In this document: one piece after another, positions 31,156 to 42,480 of the stretch | How the letters are laid out: every line of letters starts with the position of its first letter | How positions within the stretch are numbered: the first letter of the stretch is position 1 | Assembly (NCBI GenBank): GCA_958510825.1 | Contig: OY294048.1 | Span: 16,447,589-16,511,588, forward strand | Reading direction: 5' to 3' | Length of the DNA stretch: 64,000 nt | Origin: Brachypterus glaber | Lineage: Eukaryota; Arthropoda; Insecta; Coleoptera; Kateretidae | Translations under genes and position numbers: made by a program | The notes under the pieces: generated by a model | What the model saw: only the letters and a program-made list of their open reading frames with translations | The model's database searches: none | Told to the model about the DNA's origin: nothing

Positions 31156-31167
31156 CTTATCTTATCG
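31156..31167 (-). promoter_or_regulatory. Tandem GATA-type sites upstream of the protease
   Basis: On the gene strand the sequence reads CGATAAGATAAG, two overlapping GATAA cores 93-104 bp before the ATG. GATA factors are known activators of insect midgut digestive genes, so this position suggests gut expression. That is inference; AT-rich DNA produces single GATA cores by chance, though less often adjacent pairs. Confidence 0.4.
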
Positions 31168-31261
31168 ATTAATTTAGATTTTTAAATTAAAATGAAATGA
31201 ATGGAATCGATTTTATATTTGTTTAATATTTTAATCCTTTGTTTTGATCTAAATACTTATA

Positions 31262-31300
31262 CAGTAGTGTGGCGATAATCCGAATCTACGATAATCCGAA
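31262..31300 (+). mobile_element. Pogo/Tigger-like terminal inverted repeat (solo end)
   Basis: CAGTAGTGTGGCGATAATCC followed by a second CGATAATCCGAAC, preceded by TA. A CAGT start with a doubled GATAATCCGAA motif is typical of pogo/Tigger ends, where the CENP-B-like transposase domain binds. No matching inverse end was found nearby. It lies about 200 bp upstream of the protease ATG. Confidence 0.5.
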
Positions 31301-31403
31301 CGATGAAACTGAAACTACAGTGTAGACATAGGAACACTGAAAAAAACTTACATTGGTTGATGATTCGTAATTTGTTTAGTAGAAGCAATATGTAACATTA
31401 GTT

Positions 31404-32815
31404 AGGACCTTATATTTTTTTATTATCTTAAAATTTTCATTTAGGTGTAACTAGAAAATTATGAAAATATGAGTGAGCAAACTTCTCTAATTACGCCCCT
31501 AAAATTCATAAAATTACCTATAAATAGTAAAAAATCGTTGAAAATTGTCTCTAATTTTTGTATAAGTGAAATATTTAAACGGCTTGGAATCTTATTTTTT
31601 TTTCTTTTGAGCAATCAAAATTAACTGCCAAATTTCAAAATTATCAAAAGACTCTAACCAGTTACCACTAAAATTTACCAATTTCTACCATAAATGTGTC
31701 AAATGGTAAACATAACATTTTAAAATGTATCAAACTGTAGTTTTTATTTAATACGTTCTAATAATTATTTATAATATTAAAATTGTTAAACTAAAACAAA
31801 ATGAGCTACACTGTGAAAAATACCCAACTTATTTTGAATTTTTACAGATTTGTTAAATTTTTACCTTTTTTTTTGGACTTTTACAGAAAAACTGTGATAT
31901 CACTAATTCATTTTGTAATTTTTAAATATCAATCTTGTAATTTCAAAATGTATTTTTCTAATTTAAAATGACAAATTATGTTTTGTAAAAGTACAAAGTA
32001 ATTTGATAATATTACTATGGAATTTTGTGAATTTACCAAACATATTTCGAAATTTAAAATCCCATCACTAGGAGCATGCGTGGCAAGTGCGCTTCCATCA
32101 TTGATTTACGCTTTCCTACTTTTGAATGTTATAACTTGTTTAATCGTGAAAATTATGTGCAATGAATTGTCATAAAGGTAATTTTATGCTCAATATATAA
32201 GATAATAAGATAATATGTGTTAGTATTTACGTAATGTTTTTTAAGGTTCGCACGTGCGACACTGTACAGTGGGCGCACGTGCGACACTGTACAGTGGGCG
32301 CACTGCGCAGTGTTTCTTAGTTTACGCGTGTTTCATAAAAATTATAATTGATGGGGTTGTTTGTGCTTTAAAATCCTTAGTTTACAAACATAATACAATG
32401 GCGAAAAATTATTCTTTTTAAATATTTTATATATTTTCTTATTTAATTGGGTTTGATACACTGGTAGAGAAGAGGTTAAGAAAAAAACATTTTGTTTTAT
32501 ATTAATATATCTAATATAGTTCTTTTATGTTTTTGCAATACTAGGTATGTCATTAGCTTAAAGATTAAATTTTTTGTAATAAAAAAAATTATACATAAAA
32601 GTGTTTGGTGCAAAGTTTTTAAAACATTTACAAGGTAAATTTACTAGTTAATTTTACAGAATTTGTATCTAGTTTTTAAGGAATAATATTTAATTTAAAA
32701 AAACTAAAATGGGTAATTTTACGAATTTTAGGGGCTCAATTAGGACCCTTAGAAAAGTTTGTTCATTCTCATTTTCTAGTTACTCCTAAATGAAAATTTT
32801 AAGATAACATAAATT
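31404..32815. mobile_element. Foldback family FB-3, copy expanded by insertion
   Basis: Left arm from TTATTATCTTAAAATTTTCA (about 31420) to about 31810; right arm fragment from GGGGCTCAATTAGGACCC (about 32730) to 32815. Between them are about 900 bp of other sequence, starting with TACACTGTGAAAAATACCC and including a small tandem repeat at 32249-32308. The left arm starts about 340 bp upstream of the protease ATG. Confidence 0.65.
32249..32308. repeat. 25-bp tandem duplication made of small palindromes
   Basis: Two perfect copies of a 25-bp unit containing GCACGTGC (with a CACGTG E-box core) and CACTGTACAGTG, then a partial third. Locally GC-rich in AT-rich surroundings. Confidence 0.75.
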
Positions 32816-33195
32816 AGATAACACAACTCATGAATTAAATATGGTCACTGAGCATTGGTCATAGTAAAATTAGCAAATTAAGGTATTTTTACATTATTTA
32901 ACCTGTTTAACTTTTTTCAGTAAAATGCAGAAAAAATTATTTGTGGTAAATATGAAATGAATATAAAAAAAACAAAATATTATACGGTTGTTTTTCTATT
33001 TAAATTTAACTCGTAAGGGGGCAAGAGGTAGAGCGTTATGCAAGGCTTTAACAATTGCATTTTATTAAAATGTGTATTTTTAGAACAAAACAGCTTTTAT
33101 TTTATTAAATACGCTGTTCAATTATTTTTCTGGCATTTCTTGCTGCTACTAAGTTAAATGTGAAATAAACTAACAGATGTCAGCAGTATACTGAT

Positions 33196-35469
33196 AATTT
33201 AAAATAATTAAGGGAATAGATTCCATGGCTGGGCACAGATGTGTAAGGAATATTAAGTCGGTGGGAAAATAGTATCCCAAAGGCAACTAGATTTCGAAAA
33301 AAATAGTATACTATTTTTAAACATAAACAGGTGTAAATAAAATTGTATACAAAGAAGGGCATCGTTTTAAATAGGAGTTTTGGGCTAAATAAGAAAAATA
33401 TGTTTTTGTTTAAAAAAGTGCAAAATTATGAAAAGAAATGACAAAAAACTGTGTTAATTGTTAATAAAGAACAAAATGAAAAAAAAAATTAAAAACTCAG
33501 GAATTATTTGTAATCGTAAACCCGACAACATCGCATTATTCTTGCACTAAATGTGACTTTTTATCACATTGAAAAAAAGCAATATTTTTTGTTTATCTAA
33601 AAACCAACATAAATACATTTATGTAGAATGATTAATAAAAACACTATATATTTTTTTAAATAAATATATATAATTAATATTAAAAGTTAAAAGTCTGTGT
33701 GTAACTTTTTTATAATCTAATTTTAAATCATATCATGGAAATAAACTAATTTAAAATGTTGAAAGCCGCATTAAATTACTTGTCTTGAGTAACACTGTCC
33801 CATGGAAGTACATGCTTTGGGTTATCGTTGAAGCTGCTGGTTTGCTTATAACGTTATTATAGTATAAATACCTCAAAAATAACTCCATAATCGTACTGAA
33901 ACTTAAGAAACTAGTCACATAAGTCCAGCCTAATTACACATTGAATTACAACATAATAATTCCGTAAAAACTAATAAAACACAACAAAATATTTTAATAT
34001 TATAGTCAAGATCAGTGAACACAACACAGACCCTTTCTTTTGGCCCCACTGTAGTAGTTAATGTGCAAAGTTATTTTTATTTTGACGAGATGACACTTGA
34101 CACTTGAAGTTTCGTGCAATGTTGCCAAATCGTACATTGACATATGTCAAAATTATTAATTAAAATAATTAATTAAAATATGTTCCGGAATGTAAAACGG
34201 GCTGAAATTTCGGCTAAGTATTTATTTTTTATGTATCTATAAGCATGTAAAGTCTTATAGTTGCAGGCGATTTAGCCCAAAATGCGATACCCTCCTTTCC
34301 GGGAAAATGGCACTTTTTCTCGACCCACAAATAATTTAAAATAATTAAGGGAATAGATTCCATGGCTGGGCACAGATGTGTAAGGAATATTAAGTCGGTG
34401 GGAAAATAGTATCCCAAAGGCAACTAGATTTCGAAAAAAATAGTATACTATTTTTAAACATAAACAGGTGTAAATAAAATTGTATACAAAGAAGGGCATC
34501 GTTTTAAATAGGAGTTTTGGGCTAAATAAGAAAAATATGTTTTTGTTTAAAAAAGTGCAAAATTATGAAAAGAAATGACAAAAAACTGTGTTAATTGTTA
34601 ATAAAGAACAAAATGAAAAAAAAAATTAAAAACTCAGGAATTATTTGTAATCGTAAACCCGACAACATCGCATTATTCTTGCACTAAATGTGACTTTTTA
34701 TCACATTGAAAAAAAGCAATATTTTTTGTTTATCTAAAAACCAACATAAATACATTTATGTAGAATGATTAATAAAAACACTATATATTTTTTTAAATAA
34801 ATATATATAATTAATATTAAAAGTTAAAAGTCTGTGTGTAACTTTTTTATAATCTAATTTTAAATCATATCATGGAAATAAACTAATTTAAAATGTTGAA
34901 AGCCGCATTAAATTACTTGTCTTGAGTAACACTGTCCCATGGAAGTACATGCTTTGGGTTATCGTTGAAGCTGCTGGTTTGCTTATAACGTTATTATAGT
35001 ATAAATACCTCAAAAATAACTCCATAATCGTACTGAAACTTAAGAAACTAGTCACATAAGTCCAGCCTAATTACACATTGAATTACAACATAATAATTCC
35101 GTAAAAACTAATAAAACACAACAAAATATTTTAATATTATAGTCAAGATCAGTGAACACAACACAGACTCTTTCTTTTGGCCCCACTGTAGTAGTTAATG
35201 TGCAAAGTTATTTTTATTTTGACGAGATGACACTTGACACTTGAAGTTTCGTGCAATGTTGCCAAATCGTACATTGACATATGTCAAAATTATTAATTAA
35301 AATAATTAATTAAAATATGTTCCGGGATGTAAAACGGGCTGAAATTTCGGCTAAGTATTTATTTTTTATGTATCTATAAGCATGTAAAGTCTTATCGTTG
35401 CAGGCGATTTAGCCCAAAATGCGATACCCTCCTTTCCGGGAAAATGGCACTTTTTCTCGACCCACAAAT
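33196..35469. repeat. Very recent 1137-bp direct tandem duplication
   Basis: Copy 1 33196-34332, copy 2 34333-35469. I find only a handful of differences (for example GACCCTTTC/GACTCTTTC and GTTCCGGAA/GTTCCGGGA). The unit begins AATTTAAAATAATTAAGGG and ends TTCTCGACCCACAAAT. No meaningful ORF; the two 60-75-codon minus-strand frames are the same chance frame repeated. No LTR signatures (TG...CA, primer site). Confidence 0.88.
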
Positions 35470-35559
35470 GGTCTAGAAAAAGTACTATTTTCCGAGTCGA
35501 CATCTAACATACTATCACAGTCTATAATTAAAATATAACGGTAAAATTATCGAACTTCC

Positions 35560-35860
35560 AATTTGTGTAACCTACTCTCCCGAATATCCCCTTTTTCAGC
35601 CCGATTGATATTACCGTAGTTCGGCTATTCCAACATTTGGCCATGGCCCGCCCTTTTCCTGTAAGACGAAATCGTTCCCGATTGCCGTCCTCATTTGTTA
35701 TCCCGATTCGCTGACATCAGGTTCGACAGTTCATTGTTCTTGTAACATATTGCCCCAAGTAGTTTTTCGACGAGGATTGTCTGTTAGAGCTCATCTGCAT
35801 AGATACACGGTGATCCACATTAGGCCTAGCTAGGGTTTTATGGGAGGGTGAAACATTTAT
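35560..35860. other. GC-richer stretch without recognised gene
   Basis: Between the 1137-bp duplication and repeat R-2. Contains ATGGCCCGCCCTTTTCC and a 23-codon frame only. No similarity to other parts of the window noticed. Confidence 0.35.
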
Positions 35861-35889
35861 TTATTTATATCGTTTTGGGACGAGTATTT

Positions 35890-36395
35890 CACATTATCAT
35901 ACTATTCACAGCGAGTAGAGCTAGAATAGTATTATACGGTAGTTTCGAATTTCCCAAATAGCCAAAAAATGTCCTAGAGAAAATTTTCCGGGATACAAAT
36001 GCGTTTCATGATAAAAATAAGAAACTTTAAAAATGTCCTTCTGTCCGCTTGCCGTCTACACTGATAAAAGGGATTTATTTAGATATGGCCAATTAAATTA
36101 TTTCGTTGTAAGTAAAATATTTTATTTGGGTCAAATAAATATTTAGTTCTTGTAAAAAAATATTTTTATTTTAAAATAATTTATTAATGGGAACAAGATA
36201 GTTTATTTGACAGAAATAAAATTAATTTGTCACAACCAAATAATTCAATTGGCCATATCCAACCAAATATTTTGTTGACACAAATAAACTGTTTTATCAG
36301 TGTATCCATCCGTCTGATTTCACGTTTTTGCTAACACGATAACTGAAGAACAAATAATCCGATTGACTTGAAATTTTCATGTCAATGACATTGTC
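35890..36395 (+). repeat. Repeat family R-2, left part, split by MITE M-2
   Basis: ATACTATTCACAGCGAG ... TCCGTCTGATTTCACG ... TTGACTTGAAATTTTCATG parallels 50397-50630, with the 248-bp MITE inserted at 36057. Confidence 0.65.
36057..36304. mobile_element. MITE family M-2, copy 1 (nested)
   Basis: 248 bp including flanking TA; TIR TACACTGATAAAA / TTTTATCAGTGTA, then GGCCAATTAAATTATTT-type subterminal repeats inverted at both ends. It splits an older repeat (35890-36395). The related copy at 50540 lacks it and shows a single TA/TG there, supporting TA duplication. Confidence 0.8.
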
Positions 36396-36413
36396 ATGTC
36401 AAAATCAAGTTCT

Positions 36414-36505
36414 ACACTGATAAAACAGTTCATTTGTGTCAACTGAATATTTGGTTGGATATGGCCAATTAAATTATTTGGTTGTGACAAATAAAGTTTG
36501 TTACA
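36414..36505 (-). mobile_element. MITE family M-2, truncated copy
   Basis: TACACTGATAAAACAGTT followed by about 75 bp matching the inverse of the M-2 copy at 36057, then loss of similarity at TTTGTTACAAGG. Only 110 bp from the full copy. Confidence 0.65.
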
Positions 36506-36598
36506 AGGGAAAGTTCAAGTATTACGTAACGTTCTAGGGGGGTGGGGGTCATTTTGGAGTGTTACGCCCATGTTAATAGTATAGGAAAATAGCGTTAC

Positions 36599-36615
36599 AG
36601 GGGGGGGGGGGGGGT
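36599..36615. repeat. G homopolymer (about 15 G)
   Basis: Follows GCGTTAC. The segment 36505-36640 (AAGTTCAAGTATTACGTAAC) resembles 42573-42598 (ACGTTCAAGTATTATGTAAT), suggesting a shared repeat end. Length is assembly-sensitive. Confidence 0.85.
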
Positions 36616-37249
36616 GGGCAATATTAATCCAAAATACTTTTATAGACTTTCTATGTATGCAAACAAATATGCAAATTTAATTTAGTATAATACAGCTCTC
36701 CTGAAATTGTAAGGAAATAAAAACTCGAGCAAAAACTAAAAAAAAAATGATTTATTTTTTATCTTTTTTTTTTTCTTGTTTTTAGGCATAGTAAATATAA
36801 AAAAAAACACAATTAAATCGAAAAATTATAATTAGTTTAGTCTCGGGAGGGTAAGGGTTATCTAAAAAAAATAATGAATAAACATTTTTCAGCTTTGTCC
36901 AAATATATTGTTTCGTTCGGGATTTATGTTAAAAGGTGGATCTGTTGAAAGCCATTTTTGTTGAGCTGTAGCACAAAAACTATAGGACTTACAGCTTTGT
37001 GCCCGCCTAGACTTTTGATCAGTGAAGTAAAGTCTAAAACATAATTTTAATTTAGCCAATTAACCGATCCTAAAAAAAAATATTGATTTATCCATTTTGT
37101 TTGTCTATTTAGGCTTTATTGTGTAAAGTAAACAAAAATATAATTTGGTTCTACGGATTAATTATTATTATTTCTTAAAAAATCTTAAAAAAATCATTAC
37201 AGTTTATACAGTGCCGTAGACAAAATAAAATATGAAGTAAGGACGCCAC

Positions 37250-37625
37250 TGGTTAAATTATGTAAAGTATACCTGGTGTTACAAGACAAATTATGGGGGG
37301 TTAAACTTTTTTAAAATATGAAAAAATTATCATTAAAAAAAATATTTTTTTTTGTTTTTTTTTTTTCTAAAAAGAAAATAAAAAAAAATTGAATTTTTTT
37401 TTTTTTTTTTTTGAAAACAATTTTTTTTATTTTTTTTTTGTTTTTCTTTTTCTATAAAAATATCATATGTAAAAAAAATGTTATTTTTTTTTATTTTTTT
37501 TTGCAAAAAGGTTGAAAAAAGTTTTTTTTTTGATTTTTTTTTTAATTTTTTTAATATTTGGGAATATGCCATTTACTGTAAATAATATATAATAGAATGC
37601 GTTGCATTACATATCTTCACGGCTT
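37250..37625 (+). repeat. Repeat family R-2, right part with extreme A/T homopolymers
   Basis: TTAAACTTTTTTAAAATATG, then about 240 bp of alternating T and A runs (37320-37560), then GCCATTTACTGTAAATAATA and CATATCTTCACGGC. The 79-codon Lys/Phe-only minus frame is an artefact of the homopolymers. Confidence 0.6.
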
Positions 37626-37987
37626 GTTTTATATTAAATTTGTTACCGTGTTATTTTAAGCTATGCAGTGACCAAATCATAGATGTAATCTCATGTAAAC
37701 TTAAAAAAGTATTCCTGCAAAAAGTTGTTAAGCTTTAATTTGTAAATTATACAATAAGCATTTGGCGCGAAGACACTTTTATTTTATGTGCGAAAGACAA
37801 AAACCTGCTACAAGTTAAAATTTAATTTAGTTCTGTGTAAAACAAAGTTAAAATTCCCTTAAAACAATCACAAACTTTATATGAAACATGCAAATTTCCA
37901 GGATAAATTGCTAAATTATATTAGACTCTATATACACTGTTAAAAATAAATACGGGTGACCGAATACTAAAGATAGTTCACATAATA

Positions 37988-38863
37988 GGTCCACCCTAAT
38001 ATTCCACATATTTTTTTATTATCTTAAAATTTTTATTTAGGTACAACTAGAAAATTCTAGAAATATGAGAGTGATCAAACTTCTCTAAGGGTGCTAATGG
38101 GGACCGTAAAATTCGTAATAAATCGTTAAAAATTGTCTGTAATTTTTCTTTAAGTAAAAAATTTAAAGGTGTTTAAATCTTATTTTGTTCCTTTTGAGCA
38201 TACAAAAATATGTTCCAAATTTCAAAATGATTAAAAGATTATAACCCGTGCCGAAAATCAGCCAAAGTTGCCCCTAATACTAAAATTTTAGAATTTCTAC
38301 CATAAATATGAGTCAAACGGTAAAAAAATTGTATCCGATCGGACTGAATTTATTTTTATTTAATGCATTCTTATAACTATTCATAATATTAAAATGATTT
38401 AACTAAAACAAAACGAGTTAAGCGCCAAATAAGAACTCCTAAATATTTGGCGCTTAGCTCGTTTTGTTTTAGTTAAATCATTTTAATATTATGAATAGTT
38501 ATTAGAATGCATTAAATAAAAATAAATCCATTCCGATCTAATGCATTTTAACGATGTTTGTTTACCGTTAGACTCACATTTATGGTAGAAATTCGTAAAT
38601 TTTAGTGGGGCAACTTTGGAGGATTTTCGGCACGGGTTAGTATCTTTTGATCATTTTGAAATTTGGCACAAAATTTTGTGTGCTTAAAAGGAAAAAATAG
38701 GATTTCAAGCCCTTTAAATTTTTTACTTATACAAAAATTACAGACAATTTTCAACGTTTTTTTACGATTTATTGTAGACAAGTTGGATCACTCTCATATT
38801 TTCAGAATTTTCTAGTTACACCTAAATGTAAATTTTAAGATATTAAAAAAATACAAGGACCCT
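37988..38863. mobile_element. Foldback element, family FB-3: near-perfect 0.88-kb hairpin
   Basis: Two arms of about 420 bp meet at a short loop near 38435 (AAGCGCCAAAT ... ATTTGGCGCTTA). Outer ends are TATTTTTTTATTATCTTAAA and its inverse. Block AATATGAGAGTGATCAAACT lies near the left end and its complement near the right. No open frame of note. Confidence 0.82.
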
Positions 38864-40550
38864 AGTGATGCATATAATATTTTTTCTAGTACCTTTTATT
38901 TTTTTTTATTATTGACCGTCGTTAATAAAGACTTCTTAACAACGGTCAATAACAAATGAGTTGACTGATTTTATTGTAATTTTACTGAACAACAGTTTAT
39001 GGGACAAAATTCAGTAATGGGAGAAAATATGTCTCTAGCTCCAATAAAACTTAAATATGGACTTTTTGTGCATTTTAGTTAATGAAATGTCTTCAATATT
39101 AACTGGTTTTGATACTCAGTTACTAATAGCTTCTATAAACATCGTCTGTTATGAAAATCTGATATATTAACCTAAAAAACGTAACAACGGTCCCTTGTCT
39201 CCCGCAACCTTATTTGACATACAATCCAAATTTGTATGTAGATTACCTTAATTGAACTTTGCAAAATATTTTTTAGTTAATCTAAGAACTGTTAACTTAC
39301 GTCATAAGACTTATTTACTTGGAAAGTCTTATACAGGTTTGAATAAAAAAAATAATAACTTATGTCTCCCAATTTAAATCGAGCGCTTCTTATATTAGTA
39401 AAATACGACACTGCTAGAATGCCGATAGTGGTACGTTAAAATTATTAGTAGAAGATTAGTACCAAGTATTTTCATTACGTGTTAAGAGCGGTAAGTACTT
39501 TTAATTGTAAATATTCATTTAAGAAATTTAGTTTAAGCGTACTTTTTTAATGAACAACGCCGGTTCCTAATATTATCTTAATTGTTTTTAATTATATCTC
39601 AGACTAAACATTTTAGATTTGTACAATAACATATACAATACCTAACCTCAAATTTGCAGGAACTGATCTCAAAGACCTTGATCCAAATCCCACTAATTGT
39701 GTCTAAACGCAACGATGGTCCCTTATGACGACGGTCCCCACGAAAAGGAACCGTTGTTGCTAACATAGGGAACGTCGTTACATATTTGAAAAATTATGCA
39801 AATTTTTACTCTGTTAACATTGTTCTTTCTAAAACTCTTGCAGAATAAAGAAATAAATATATTCCAAACTCAAAAAAAAATATATAATGCCTAAAATTAA
39901 TCTTAGAGAAAGCCAATTGAATGAAAAGGGGAGTGAGAAATATAAAAAATATTATATTAAAAATATTAAATATTTTTAAATTGAGAAAATTTGGTCCCTT
40001 TGCTAAGAACAAGGTCCCTATAAAAAAATAACGATTGTCCCTCTAAGAATAATAAAATTGTTGCTAATCAACTGTATGTACAACCCTCTTGGATTTGATC
40101 TTTTATTACAATATGAAGAATAACTATGACAATTTTTTTTTTTTTTTTAATATATTCTTTCAATTTATAATTATTAAACCAATTTATACCATTATTAAAT
40201 TTTATCCCTTATAATATATAAGCTAGCACATAATAAGTAGTAGCAAAAATGATTTATTTTTTGCAATTTTGGATATTTCAGAATGTTGAGTTTGTCTGGC
40301 TGTAAACCTTATAACTTTTGAACGAAATATCTGATTTTTTCACTTTTTTTTTCAATTCAGGACCTTTGTAGTTTACGTCACACGAAATGTGGTATATATT
40401 GGTGTAGGATGAAAGGCAAAGGGGGTATCATCGTTTAAGTCAAATAAATCAAATATTTGGCTAAACTCTTATAAGTAAATATTGCATTTAAATATTGTTA
40501 TTAAGTTTTGGTTTGGATCTTAACCCATTCCATAACCTATGAACTAGATG
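38864..40550. other. Intergenic sequence with recurrent GGTCCCT motif
   Basis: ACGGTCCC- or GGTCCCT-type words recur at about 39186, 39716, 39733, 39993 and 40012, and a GACCGTCGTTAATAAAG hairpin lies at 38922-38955. No gene. Confidence 0.45.
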
Positions 40551-40705
40551 AACTGAAAGTTTTCTCGTGGTATGTCGGATACCTAGAAACACAAGACACA
40601 GTTTTCTCAACAAGAGTATTACCATGGTGGTAGGATGCAAGCTTTACTGCTGGCTGTTAATCAATATACGTATGTGTCCGATATACCACGAGAAAACTTT
40701 CAGTT
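40551..40705. repeat. Inverted repeat, about 32-bp arms
   Basis: AACTGAAAGTTTTCTCGTGG at left; CCACGAGAAAACTTTCAGTT at right. One mismatch in the next 12 bp. 155 bp overall, MITE-like. Confidence 0.7.
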
Positions 40706-41044
40706 AACAAATATTTGTTGATGTTTCTATTTTTTCAGTGTATTTCAGGCGACAGAAAAAGCGTCCTTGCTCCCGCCAGAGAGTAATGTTTTTCAGCGGT
40801 GCCCTGGAGATTAGGAAGTTTCGTTAGCATAGATAACGCAAAAAAAACACTTGTCGCGAAAGACCGTGACCTGCAGTTGTAATTCCCTTTATCGCCTCCA
40901 CGCCAGAGAAATAATTAAAAACGGGCGACAAACATTAAGTATTGTAGATGCTGATTTACATATCTACCAGCTCAAAATGCTAATAAAACATGGAAAGAAC
41001 GAACTTTTTTTACCCCCTAGATAAAGTTTTCTTGTTCTTCTCTC

Positions 41045-41510
41045 TTCTTCGAGCCGCTTGCGGCGAGTTTTCTAAAGTACTAGTGCGCTAAAAACGTGTT
41101 ATAAAACGACTGCTTTTTAAAGTTTTTTCTTTTTCTCTAAAATATTAGAAAACTTACATTTAAATTGATGACTGATTTAGAGATTCTTGTTTCGGGTTGG
41201 CATTACAGTTTTCGCCATATTTAAAATTCTAAGAACAAATAATATTTTGATATATTTTATAGTAGTGTCTTCTCTTTTATACTACAAGTAACCAAGCCAC
41301 AATTTTAACGTGGTAAAAAATAACCTAAACACAAAATTTTATAGAAAATTAAACATCAAAGCGACGTTAACATTTGCACGGAAAGCGGAAAGCGATAGGC
41401 TTTTGTCTGTTGCCAACCCAAAAGAAAAAAGGTAGAGACCTCTTATGGGCCTAGAACACGCAAAATGTGTGTGATTATGTCGCAAAAGAGTCGCAAAATA
41501 GAAAAAATAA
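41045..41510 (-). repeat. Dispersed repeat family R-1, copy 2
   Basis: Inverse of the copy at 6350: GTACTAGTGCGCTAAAAACG, GTTGGCATTACAGTTT, AACCTAAACACAAAATTTTA, CTCTTATGGGCCTAGAACAC. It retains the GCCGCTTGCGGCGAG palindrome at its start. Confidence 0.72.
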
Positions 41511-42135
41511 ATTAAAATCGATTGAAGGTACTGATTAAAAAGAAATTAAATTTTATTCTACTTAAAAAGCATTGGGGTTATTGTGGGCTATGGCTAGGGA
41601 TAATTAACATAAGTATTTGGGATATTGTGGGTTATGAATTATTATAAATAATCAAATAAATAAAATTTTGCTCTTTACAGAATATTAATATTAAATTATA
41701 GGCAGGACATAGAGATTCAAACGTATTACTGGGTTTAATTTATTCAACGGATTAAAAAAGTTATAATTACGTAACTAAGAATTAGGAGATATCAAAATGA
41801 CCCTATTTACTTGGCACGAGTATAATACATCCATTAAAGTATCAACAGCATAAACAATGAATTTTTTATGTGTCACATTATCCTAATTGATAAATAGGGT
41901 CTCCGTAATCAGAACCCCATTATACATCCAAGAGTGCGTTGTATGTGTGAATAATAGAAAAGTGTCATTAACGTGGCAGAAAGTGAACTCCTGCTTGCAC
42001 CCTAAATGTTTTTGAATGTACAACGCAAGAATGTACCAAATCCATTTTGGTTTTATGTCCAAAAAATTACGTTCCATTTCTGGACGAAAAAAATTCAACT
42101 GCAAAAAAATTGAACAAATCAGTGAAAAAAGAAAT

Positions 42136-42480
42136 ATACAGTGTGTTCCAAAGTATCCCCTTAGTAACTTTTAAACATAATGCTATAAAAACTTCAAATT
42201 CGGACCACGAAAATCGGAGAAAATAAAATTAATAGCATGTACCAAATGTCTTGATATTTTCAGCTTAAAAATGAGGGCGGGGGTATGTTTTTTTAAGGAA
42301 CGGGGTCGTTTATACATATAATAAATAATTTTAAAGCTCATAAAGTTCTCTATTTAATCAAGTTTTTTTATTTCTAAAACATTTTTTGAGGGGGATAAAA
42401 TATTGGTAATATTTAAATTTTTGTCAAAATTTTTCAAATAAATCAAATAAAAAAGTGCCTCAGGACACCCGTAAACTGTG
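42136..42480 (+). mobile_element. Foldback family FB-1, half copy
   Basis: Only the left arm survives: GTGTGTTCCAAAGTATCCCC, a diverged G-rich block and AATTTTAAAGCTCATAAAG. Divergence from the other two copies is high. No right arm was found before 42600. Confidence 0.55.

Noticed and set aside
33180..34499. Repeated small protein (frames at 33180-33362 and 34272-34499)
   Set aside because: The same frame appears twice because of the 1137-bp duplication. Composition is AT-driven and no domain is recognised.
33196..35469. Two LTRs of a collapsed retrotransposon
   Set aside because: The copies are directly adjacent with no internal region, no TG...CA ends, no primer-binding site and no target duplication. 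A tandem duplication is simpler.
37333..37572. 79-codon Lys/Phe-rich protein
   Set aside because: It consists of translated A and T homopolymers inside a degenerate repeat.
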